From contig CAZUBO010000028.1 in NCBI GenBank assembly GCA_964618955.1, positions 1-5,575 on the forward strand: a DNA stretch of 5,575 nucleotides. Direction: 5' to 3'. Both the position numbers and the translations under genes were made by a program. The notes beneath the pieces were generated by a model. It made no database searches and had not been told where the DNA came from. It saw nothing but the letters and a program-made list of their open reading frames with translations. The stretch is from JAKLIH01 sp964618955 (GTDB lineage Bacteria; Patescibacteriota; Minisyncoccia; UBA6257; JAKLIH01). Below, piece by piece: positions 1 to 4,687 of this stretch (position 1 is the first letter of the stretch; each line of letters begins with the position of its first letter).

Positions 1-179
1 GTTACTTTTAATTGTTTATGACAACAAGATGATGAAACTCTTTGCATGCTATAAGTAATAGTACTCTCAATAACACCTTCTTTTAAAAGCTGCTCTTTAA
101 GATATTGATAAACACTATCTCTTATTTTGCTATTGTTCCAAGCAAAAGCATCTACGTTAGTGCTTGTAGTTTTCTCCAT
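1..179 (-). CDS. Hypothetical protein, N-terminal part, runs off left edge
   Basis: Reading the minus strand from an ATG at 179-177 gives 59 complete codons plus part of another with no stop before the window edge. The protein begins MEKTTSTNVDAFAWNN and continues with a probable amphipathic helix (around residues 18-35, KIRDSVYQYLKEQLLKEG), then a Ser/Cys-rich stretch (SSSCC, residues 49-53). The start lies inside the preceding gene, giving a 23-base overlap in another frame, which is compatible with translational coupling. The other two minus frames close quickly here and the plus frames hold only very short ORFs, so this is the best coding candidate. No clear ribosome binding site is seen. 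I do not recognise the family. It could be chance, since AT-rich edge ORFs are hard to judge. Confidence 0.55.
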   Translation of the reverse strand, partial: MEKTTSTNVDAFAWNNSKIRDSVYQYLKEQLLKEGVIESTITYSMQRVSSSCCHKQLKV

Positions 180-495
180 TAGTTCTTAGATCAGAATGAG
201 TTATATAGCCTCTAAGACGATAAATTAAACTCAAAATTCTTTTTGGGTACAGCACAACTGCAATTCTTTCACCATTAATATTCTCTATCTTTTTAAAGAT
301 TTCATAGTTATAGTACTTCATCAGTACCATTGCAGATTGTCCGAGTAATTCATAATCTCGATCTCTTAGTTCAAACTTAGAGAAATACTCTCTAATTGTA
401 AACAGTTTTTTTGCCTTTAATTTAGGTCTTTGCTTTGGTGCTGCATCTGTTTTTACTTTATTTACAGTAATGCGCGGTCTTCTTTTTTTATCCAT
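157..495 (-). CDS. Hypothetical small basic protein (112 aa)
   Basis: The complete ORF runs from ATG at 495 to TAA at 159-157. The first 30 residues are strongly basic and probably disordered (MDKKRRPRITVNKVK, then further Lys/Arg/Pro), which would suit nucleic-acid contact. The remaining part (about residues 32-105) looks folded, with mixed helix and strand and aromatic residues (YYNYEIFKKI, VVLYPKRILSLIYRLRGY). There is no signal peptide or membrane segment. The start is preceded by an AT-only leader without Shine-Dalgarno, and a strong minus-strand terminator-like hairpin ends only 15 bases upstream. The gene therefore either depends on read-through or that hairpin has another role. Its 3' end overlaps the next minus-strand ORF by 23 bases. 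The family is not recognised; a small phage DNA- or RNA-binding protein is one possibility, from composition only. Confidence 0.75.
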   Translation of the reverse strand: MDKKRRPRITVNKVKTDAAPKQRPKLKAKKLFTIREYFSKFELRDRDYELLGQSAMVLMKYYNYEIFKKIENINGERIAVVLYPKRILSLIYRLRGYITHSDLRTNGENYKH

Positions 496-510
496 AATTA
501 ATTAATTTTT

Positions 511-545
511 AAAAAAATGCCCCCAGTTTGTGCGGAAACTGAGGG
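511..545 (-). terminator. Rho-independent terminator-like hairpin
   Basis: Bases 520-529 pair with 536-545 in a 10-bp stem around a 6-nt loop (530-535). In minus-strand RNA the loop reads CCGCAC and the stem is followed by CA and seven U (517-511). The only imperfect pair (523/542) is G-U in minus-strand RNA but A-C in plus-strand RNA, and the U-run exists only on the minus side, so the polarity is clear. It sits 54 bases after the 103-residue gene and 15 bases before the start of the 112-residue gene. Its loop is complementary to the loop of the hairpin at 586-601. Confidence 0.72.
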
Positions 546-577
546 TAAAAATAAGAAAAAAATATACACAAGAAAAA

Positions 578-601
578 CAATCCTCGATTGCCGCACCAAT
601 C
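578..601 (-). promoter_or_regulatory. Alternating hairpin element at stop codon of the 103-aa gene
   Basis: Minus-strand RNA reads GAUUG (601-597), GUGCGG (596-591), CAAUC (590-586), GAG, GAUUG (582-578), followed by five U (577-573). The central CAAUC can pair with the upstream GAUUG (6-nt loop GUGCGG) or the downstream GAUUG (3-nt loop GAG, then the U-run), but not both. The upstream arm includes two bases of the TGA stop codon (602-600), so a terminating ribosome would cover it. The stems are only 5 bp and modest in stability; the arrangement is visible, the function is inference. Confidence 0.4.
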
Positions 602-911
602 ATCTTAAGTTAATATCTTTATCGTCAAATAGTTTTTTGTCTGGCATTGCCAGATCATCATTAACATCTATTTTTTTATCTAAGTCTTTTTCAAGATCTT
701 GCAAGTCATCATTTAAAGCAGACCATAAACCTTTAATGTCCATTAGGTCATTATAAATTTCCTTTTCAGCATCCTTCAATTCCATTGGAATGAAAGATTT
801 AATATCGTCATTGTTTTCAATTAATTTAGCTAAGTCAGATCTAAATTGTTTAATCTTAGCTTCTTGGAGTTGGGAATCCATCTTTTCGGGAACACTCATT
901 TTTTTCTTCAT
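600..911 (-). CDS. Hypothetical acidic helical protein (103 aa)
   Basis: The complete ORF runs from ATG at 911 to TGA at 602-600. After a short basic start (MKKKMS; Met5 is an alternative start) the protein is highly charged and almost entirely predicted helix. Asp, Glu and Lys dominate, and a heptad-like stretch at about residues 52-82 (DIKGLWSALNDDLQDLEKDLDKK) suggests a coiled coil. There is no Cys, signal peptide or transmembrane segment. It resembles small phage accessory or scaffold-like proteins in composition only, and I do not recognise a family. A TATAAT box lies 16 bases upstream and a terminator just before that, so it probably starts its own transcription unit. Its stop codon is built into a hairpin. 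Plus-strand ORFs across the same bases are low-complexity shadows. Confidence 0.78.
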   Translation of the reverse strand: MKKKMSVPEKMDSQLQEAKIKQFRSDLAKLIENNDDIKSFIPMELKDAEKEIYNDLMDIKGLWSALNDDLQDLEKDLDKKIDVNDDLAMPDKKLFDDKDINLR

Positions 912-926
912 AAATCTTATTTTTAG

Positions 927-934
927 TAATTATA
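927..934 (-). promoter_or_regulatory. Candidate -10 / late-type promoter box for the 103-aa gene
   Basis: Minus strand reads TATAATTA, with the last base 15 bases before the ATG at 911. TATAAT is a perfect bacterial -10 hexamer, and the octamer is one base away from the T4 late core TATAAATA. No good -35 element lies 16-18 bases upstream, where the terminator tail sits. Placement right after a terminator and before a start codon supports it, but AT-rich sequence makes such boxes common. Confidence 0.35.
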
Positions 935-957
935 TCAAGTTGCCTTTAAAAAGTTTT

Positions 958-995
958 AAAAAAGGCCCGACTTACTGTTATTCGGTCAGGCCTTT
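958..995 (-). terminator. Rho-independent terminator-like hairpin
   Basis: Bases 961-971 pair with 985-995 (11-bp stem, 13-nt loop 972-984). In minus-strand RNA the 3' arm ends GGCC followed by six U (963-958; three are within the stem). One imperfect pair (968/988) is G-U in minus RNA and A-C in plus RNA. The plus side has only two interrupted T triplets (993-995 and 998-1000), so it is mainly a minus-strand terminator and at best weakly bidirectional. No minus-strand gene lies immediately upstream, so it probably ends transcripts that arrive from farther right. Confidence 0.65.
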
Positions 996-1041
996 CCTTT
1001 GGTCATTATTAATTCAATATATTTATCTGAGGCTTTATTGC

Positions 1042-1071
1042 AAAAAAATACCCCACCGATCAAGTGAGGTA
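1042..1071 (-). terminator. Rho-independent terminator-like hairpin
   Basis: Bases 1049-1056 pair with 1064-1071 (8-bp stem, 7-nt loop 1057-1063). In minus-strand RNA the stem is followed directly by seven U (1048-1042). The single imperfect pair (1053/1067) is again G-U on the minus strand and A-C on the plus. With the hairpin at 958-995 it forms a tandem pair, and it is the first one met by minus-strand transcription from the sugar operon. Confidence 0.65.
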
Positions 1072-1121
1072 AAAAAATAAAATTCTCTAAAGATCATGAA
1101 TGAATCTTAATAGAAGTCCAT

Positions 1122-1140
1122 TAGAAGCGAGCAGCTTCTA
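1122..1140. repeat. Perfect 7-bp inverted repeat
   Basis: TAGAAGC (1122-1128) and GCTTCTA (1134-1140) are exact reverse complements around a 5-base centre (GAGCA). A further copy of TAGAAG at 1111-1116 could pair with the same right arm. No U-run follows on either strand, so this is not a terminator. It lies about 57 bases upstream of the plus-strand 62-residue gene and could be an operator; the function is unknown. Confidence 0.4.
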
Positions 1141-1177
1141 TAGATTATATATTTAAAACTAACTTTTGTTTCGAGTA

Positions 1178-1185
1178 TATAAAAA
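1178..1185 (+). promoter_or_regulatory. Candidate TATA-like promoter box for the plus-strand island
   Basis: The octamer TATAAAAA ends 11 bases before the ATG at 1197 and matches the T4 late core TATAAATA at 7 of 8 positions. Its distance to the start codon resembles that of the boxes before 911 and 5532. The sequence is very AT-rich here and no companion -35 element is evident, so this is a weak call. Confidence 0.25.
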
Positions 1186-1196
1186 TAAAACCAATT

Positions 1197-1385
1197 ATGG
1201 AAGATATTAAAGAGATAAGAGAGTACATCGCAAGAAACTCAGTTGATCCAACTCATGAAGTTTGGCTCATAGTCCAAGAAGCATTAAATTATGGCACAAT
1301 TTCTAAAGTTGAAGCTGAAAGAATTGTTGCATCTGCATTAGAACGTTACGAAAGCAAAATATTACTCGAATGGAATCAGAAATAG
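1197..1385 (+). CDS. Hypothetical small helical protein (62 aa)
   Basis: The ORF runs from ATG at 1197 to TAG at 1383-1385. The product is acidic and mostly helical: a first helix (MEDIKEIREYIARNS), a second (HEVWLIVQEALNYG), and a long C-terminal one (SKVEAERIVASALERYESKI). It looks like a compact three-helix domain, without Cys, signal peptide or membrane segment. It is the first gene of a two-gene plus-strand unit and overlaps the next gene by 16 bases. The leader has no Shine-Dalgarno. The family is not recognised. Small phage proteins of this size often bind host proteins, but nothing in the sequence shows that. The natural composition and the coupled downstream gene support it as real. 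Confidence 0.68.
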   Translation: MEDIKEIREYIARNSVDPTHEVWLIVQEALNYGTISKVEAERIVASALERYESKILLEWNQK

Positions 1386-1630
1386 AATTTTTTGATTGGT
1401 ATTACAACAAACAGCTAACTCCTTATTATAGTGTAGTTTATATGCCTGAACGATGGAAGGAGTATTGTCATAAGTTGCCTTGGTTATTTGATCTTGACAG
1501 AAAAATCTTAAGTGGTGAAATAATAGCTGTAGGTAAAGTGCACATAATCTTCTCCGATGAATTTGAGCCTACAAAAAAAGATCTGTTAAAATTTTGGGAA
1601 TACAAGAACGAACTTAAATCTTATTCTTAA
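1370..1630 (+). CDS. Hypothetical aromatic-rich protein (86 aa)
   Basis: The ORF runs from ATG at 1370, inside the end of the 62-residue gene, to TAA at 1628-1630. The protein is unusually rich in Trp and Tyr, with a WYYNK motif near residue 10, further aromatics in YYSVVYMPERWKEY (19-32) and WEY near residue 77. There are probable beta strands around residues 49-60 (EIIAVGKVHIIF) and a C-terminal helix. It has one Cys and no membrane segment. Its last 17 bases overlap tail-to-tail with the end of the minus-strand family 25 glycosyltransferase gene, with no terminator between. The family is not recognised. The aromatic surface could suggest protein or carbohydrate contact, but that is speculation. 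Confidence 0.68.
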   Translation: MESEIEFFDWYYNKQLTPYYSVVYMPERWKEYCHKLPWLFDLDRKILSGEIIAVGKVHIIFSDEFEPTKKDLLKFWEYKNELKSYS

Positions 1631-2297
1631 AATACCATTGTGATTTATGAGGCCTTGTTACAGGCTCATTCCAAATGTATGTAAAATCATCTTGAACATA
1701 TGCACAAAATGGAAAGTATGTATAAGACTTTAAAGTATTGTATCTGAATATCATAGCGATGATGCTGTCATCTGTAGTTGTTTCAAACTTATTTAAATAA
1801 TTGATTATCTTATCATAAGCTGTATTTCTTATCAATGTAATTGGAATACAATCTATTATAGGACTTGGTACTACATTTAAAAATGATAAATTAGCATTAT
1901 ATCTTATTGCATAAGCAACTGTTCTTGGAACACCACTTAGATATACATGTTCCCAATCTTCTGGTAAAATCCTAAACAAGAATTTAACTCTTTTAACAAA
2001 ATCTTCTGCAAGTACTACATCATCTTCTAATACAAGTACATAAGGCCAATCATTTTCCTTAGCTAATTCAAGAGCTTTGATGTGACTCATTGTACAAGCA
2101 ATTTCACCAGGAGCAAATAACTCACCATATCGGTAACCTTTATCAAGAGAGATCTTTTTATCTTTTTCATCTTCAGTTAATTTTTGACCATCAACAGCAT
2201 CAAGAATAGTAAAGTCAAATGGCAAATCCTTCAATTGTTTTACCATTCGCTCTCGTCTTTCCTGGGCTCTTTCCAAATTTATCACTATCATATTCAT
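1614..2297 (-). CDS. Glycosyltransferase family 25 (LPS-type) protein
   Basis: This 227-residue protein shows the hallmarks of glycosyltransferase family 25 (LPS glycosyltransferase, LgtB/LpsA-like). An N-terminal INLERAQERRERM segment (6-18) matches the family's INLxRxxxRR signature, APGEIACTMSHIKALE (62-77) follows, and then VLEDDV (89-94), whose acidic residues are expected to bind the metal and nucleotide sugar. The family transfers sugars, often galactose, onto lipooligosaccharide or protein-linked glycans in the cytoplasm. Length is near the family's usual range and all main motifs are intact, so it is probably active; donor and acceptor are not predictable. The start at 2297 overlaps the upstream gene's stop as ATGA, implying translational coupling. 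It is the last gene of the operon, ending inside the tail of a convergent gene. The C-terminal third is less conserved and has no recognised motif. Confidence 0.9.
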   Translation of the reverse strand: MNMIVINLERAQERRERMVKQLKDLPFDFTILDAVDGQKLTEDEKDKKISLDKGYRYGELFAPGEIACTMSHIKALELAKENDWPYVLVLEDDVVLAEDFVKRVKFLFRILPEDWEHVYLSGVPRTVAYAIRYNANLSFLNVVPSPIIDCIPITLIRNTAYDKIINYLNKFETTTDDSIIAMIFRYNTLKSYTYFPFCAYVQDDFTYIWNEPVTRPHKSQWYFKNKI

Positions 2298-2814
2298 ACA
2301 TTTATGTCTTGTCCTACGAATTGTCCGTTAGGTAGTTCAACTTTAAAATATCTCTCACCTCTTGTTATTTCTAAGTTACAATCTCCTCTTATATGAGCCA
2401 TATGTGAGTTTAAAACACGAGGCCATATATGCTTCCATAAAAACGGTTGGTCTGTATTGAAGTATTTACCTCTTTGTTTAAATATATCATTAAATGTCAA
2501 TCCTTTAATATAATTAAAGAGTAACTCATCATAATCAAATTTTATCTTGTCAATAAAATCTATTGTAGCCCCCCATAAACCACCACATATTGGCACTTTA
2601 TGTTGAACATGATCACGCATAATGTGAAAATTTAAATCACTATTCTCCCATTCCTTGACGGCATCTGCTTCTCGAACATTTAAACGAGAGTCTGTATCTC
2701 TCACTATAAATCGTTCAATACTATCATCTTTGAGAGGTTCAAAACGCCAGAACAATCCATAATTTCCATCGCTGCGCGGCATCTCAACAACTTCAGAGTT
2801 CTCTTCTAATGTAT
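2294..2814 (-). CDS. Glycosyltransferase-like protein with DTD motif, 5' end lost in gap
   Basis: About 172 C-terminal residues are visible, up to TGA at 2296-2294. The reading frame is open into the N run, so the start is unknown. The visible part opens with a VVEMPR segment, then YGLFWRFEPL, then FIVRDTDSRLNVRE with an acidic DTD triad (2698-2690), as expected for the metal and nucleotide-sugar site of a GT-A fold. Further on come HIMRDH, a Gly-rich CGGLWG and DQPFLWKHIWP. This combination resembles a group of short virus- and bacteria-borne glycosyltransferase-like proteins that I know only from memory; substrate unknown. If that is right, roughly 50-70 N-terminal residues are missing. The stop overlaps the family 25 gene start (ATGA). 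An apparent ATG on the far side of the gap is not its start, because those bases encode the amidotransferase in another frame. Confidence 0.65.
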
Positions 2815-2914
2815 NNNNNNNNNNNNNNNNNNNNNNNNNNNNNNNNNNNNNNNNNNNNNNNNNNNNNNNNNNNNNNNNNNNNNNNNNNNNNNNNNNNNNN
2901 NNNNNNNNNNNNNN
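2815..2914. other. Assembly gap, exactly 100 N
   Basis: A run of exactly 100 undetermined bases separates the amidotransferase from the DTD-type transferase. One hundred N is the usual placeholder for a scaffold gap of unknown length, so true distance and frame across it are not known. Both flanking genes are cut: the first lacks its C-terminus, the second its N-terminus. Confidence 0.97.
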
Positions 2915-3945
2915 ATCCAAATCAACCATCTATATTTCTTGAATGTTTTATGATATGATTCAAACCCTTCTCTCGATGCTTTAGGATAACTCATTATTTC
3001 ATTTACAGTTACTCCTAATTTGTCTTCAATCATTTTCAATTTATCATTCATAAATAAAGGCATAACAATAGCTTTCTCAGCTTCTTCTCTTGTTATGTAA
3101 CCACTTCGCAATTCTGCAGATTTATAAATTATTGTTTTATTGATTCCAAACTTACAAGGAAGTAAATAGCTTCCAACAAATTCTGTATAAATGTTTTCAC
3201 AATGATTTCCACCATAATCTTGCCATCCATAAATAGATGTTAAGGCCTCTTTAATGTCAGATTTTATATGTTCAATATAATACAAAAGACGTATTTGTTT
3301 AATTCCTTTACGCATGTATTTAATTTGATCCCAAAATGTTAATATTGGATATGAACTTATATTGATATTATAATGATTAGCAACACTTTGAATGTATTTA
3401 GCATCCATATAAGACCAAGATAAAGGAGTTGATCCTTCATATCTGTAATTGTGACCATTGATAATTGTTTTTACTTTATAGTGGTCAGCAACTTCATACA
3501 TTATCTTACTCATTGCCATATCATTAGGTATGTCAGCATCAGTAACACCAGCTTTTAAGAAGGCAAGGTTTAACTCATTCAACTGTTTATTATTCATACT
3601 GACACGAATAAAGTCGGCGCCGGTTCCATCAACCATTGTTTTCATATTGCTCTCAGCTTCTTCAGAGTTCCATCCATTATCAAAATGAAGTGCTAATACT
3701 CTTAATTGAGCCTGAGTTAAAATATGTAGTAGAAATGAACTGTCAAATCCACCTGAAATTCCTAAAATACAATCGTATTTTGATTTCTTTCCTCTCTTCT
3801 TTATATCCTTAAATACTTTATCGAGATTTACTTTTAATGATTCTTCTTCAATCTTATCATGAAGGTCACAAAAATTACATTGTCCTGATTTGCCAATTTT
3901 GACATCTTTAATTTCCTCTGTGAGGAGGCATCTTTTACATTCCAT
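2915..3945 (-). CDS. WbpG/PseA-type N-acetyl sugar amidotransferase, 3' end lost in gap
   Basis: 343 residues are visible before the gap. The N-terminus carries CKRC and CNFC (Cys3, 6, 23, 26), a likely zinc site. The PP-loop SGGFDSS (64-70) binds and activates ATP. Downstream are HFDNGWNSE (87-95), INGHNYRYEG (162-171), YMDAKYIQSV (179-188), HCENIYTEF (248-256) and SGYITREEAEK. These match the N-acetyl sugar amidotransferase family (WbpG, PseA), which converts an acetamido sugar to an acetamidino form. WbpG works with HisH/HisF-like ammonia-supplying partners; none is encoded here. Known members have about 370-380 residues, so some 20-40 are probably missing. The start at 3945 follows the upstream stop by 4 bases, placing it inside the operon. 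All key motifs are intact, so it looks functional. A related PP-loop activity on a non-sugar substrate is a less likely alternative. Confidence 0.88.
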
Positions 3946-3949
3946 ATTA

Positions 3950-4687
3950 TCAATTAAAAATTAAACGTATATCCGGAAACCATTTATTAATCCAAACTTC
4001 TCTTTCTTCTGGCGGAATTAATTCTGACCATACTTGCTTTTTAACATCTTTAAAAATATGCTTATTACTCCACCTATTTGTTGATATTGAAACACATACA
4101 GCGTCATCTTCATTTTTAAATGATTTGCATTTGCCTTCATATTTTAAAACATTTGAATAACTGCCAGCATCCATTCCTGCTATGGCATGTGTAGGGAACA
4201 ATTCCCCCTCTAGAAGTTTTAAAATTCTCATTGAATACATTCGACCAATACCTGTAGGTTCTCCATATCTTGGTTGTTCCATTGGATCAAGATATGAGTA
4301 ACCTTTCCAAAAAACTAATTCAATGTTCATATTAGAATAAATGTCGAGATAGTGATTTCCAAGTGTCCCTATCATATCATACTCTTCCAAATATGGTCCA
4401 TATTTATCCACCCAATTATGTGATACCCAATCAGATGAACCCATAAATAAGAATCCATCATACTCAACGCCAGATTTCATAGCTGCTTTTATTCCAGCAT
4501 TCCATTTACGACCTAATGGATTATTTTCAACATAAACCCATTTTGCTCCAGCCTTCTCACAAATCTTTTGATCATCTGCATAATCTCCCATACAATAAAC
4601 ATCAATGTTATCCTCAAGTAATCTCTTTATTGTATAAGGCACCAATTCTTTTCGTCCTTTTACAGGTATAGCTGCAAAATACTTCAT
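3950..4687 (-). CDS. GT-A fold glycosyltransferase (GT2-like), 245 aa
   Basis: The protein begins MKYFAAIPVKGRKELVPYTI, a typical first beta strand and helix of the nucleotide-sugar-binding GT-A fold. A GRKWNAGIKAA segment (59-69) resembles the conserved N-x-G/A region of GT2 enzymes, and FLFMGSSDWVS (79-89) is in the place of the usual DxD motif, with Asp86 as the probable metal ligand. TGIGRMYSMRIL (145-156) and GMDAGS (171-176) would contribute to the acceptor side. No signal peptide or membrane helix is present, so it is a soluble cytoplasmic enzyme. The start overlaps the upstream stop as ATGA (4687-4684), and the amidotransferase starts 4 bases after its stop. Donor sugar and acceptor are unknown. 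The non-canonical SSD in place of DxD makes the call less certain than for the family 25 enzyme. Confidence 0.75.
   Translation of the reverse strand: MKYFAAIPVKGRKELVPYTIKRLLEDNIDVYCMGDYADDQKICEKAGAKWVYVENNPLGRKWNAGIKAAMKSGVEYDGFLFMGSSDWVSHNWVDKYGPYLEEYDMIGTLGNHYLDIYSNMNIELVFWKGYSYLDPMEQPRYGEPTGIGRMYSMRILKLLEGELFPTHAIAGMDAGSYSNVLKYEGKCKSFKNEDDAVCVSISTNRWSNKHIFKDVKKQVWSELIPPEEREVWINKWFPDIRLIFN

Larger units (their letters stand above)
912..1196. other. Intergenic region between divergent small genes
   Basis: This 285-base spacer separates the minus-strand 103-residue gene from the plus-strand 62-residue gene. It contains a -10-like box for the minus gene, two minus-polarity terminator-like hairpins, an inverted repeat at 1122-1140 and an AT-rich box before the plus gene. 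I find no convincing ORF on either strand (minus candidates have 17 codons or fewer) and no tRNA-like fold. A small minus-strand RNA ending at one of the hairpins cannot be excluded. Confidence 0.6.

Noticed and set aside
517..756. Plus-strand ORF opposite the 103-residue gene
   Set aside because: It spans the terminator and the antisense of a better minus-strand gene, and its composition is Ser/Leu/Lys-rich as expected of a shadow.
1001..1014. Minus-strand mini-ORF overlapping the 958-995 hairpin as a leader peptide
   Set aside because: A six-codon ATG frame ends within the stem, but it lacks runs of one regulatory amino acid and no biosynthetic gene follows.
790..1080. Plus-strand ORF across the 103-residue gene start and the hairpins
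   Set aside because: It is low-complexity antisense of a coding region that continues through two terminator stems; no leader or motif supports it.
1648..1671. Hairpin near the 3' end of the family 25 gene as a terminator for the convergent pair
   Set aside because: The arms ATGAGGCC and GGCTCAT pair with a bulge but lie inside the coding sequence, and no T-run follows on either strand.
2184..2396. Plus-strand ORF opposite the glycosyltransferase junction
   Set aside because: It is antisense to two well-supported genes, with no recognisable protein features.
2806..2814. Two-residue tail and stop after the N run as the end of the amidotransferase
   Set aside because: These bases belong to the frame of the next gene, and the tail depends on the gap being exactly 100 bases long.
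2915..2929. ATG at 2929 (MVDLD) as the start of the DTD-type transferase
   Set aside because: The same bases encode RWLIW of the amidotransferase in another frame, and the link to the rest of the protein exists only through 100 undetermined bases.
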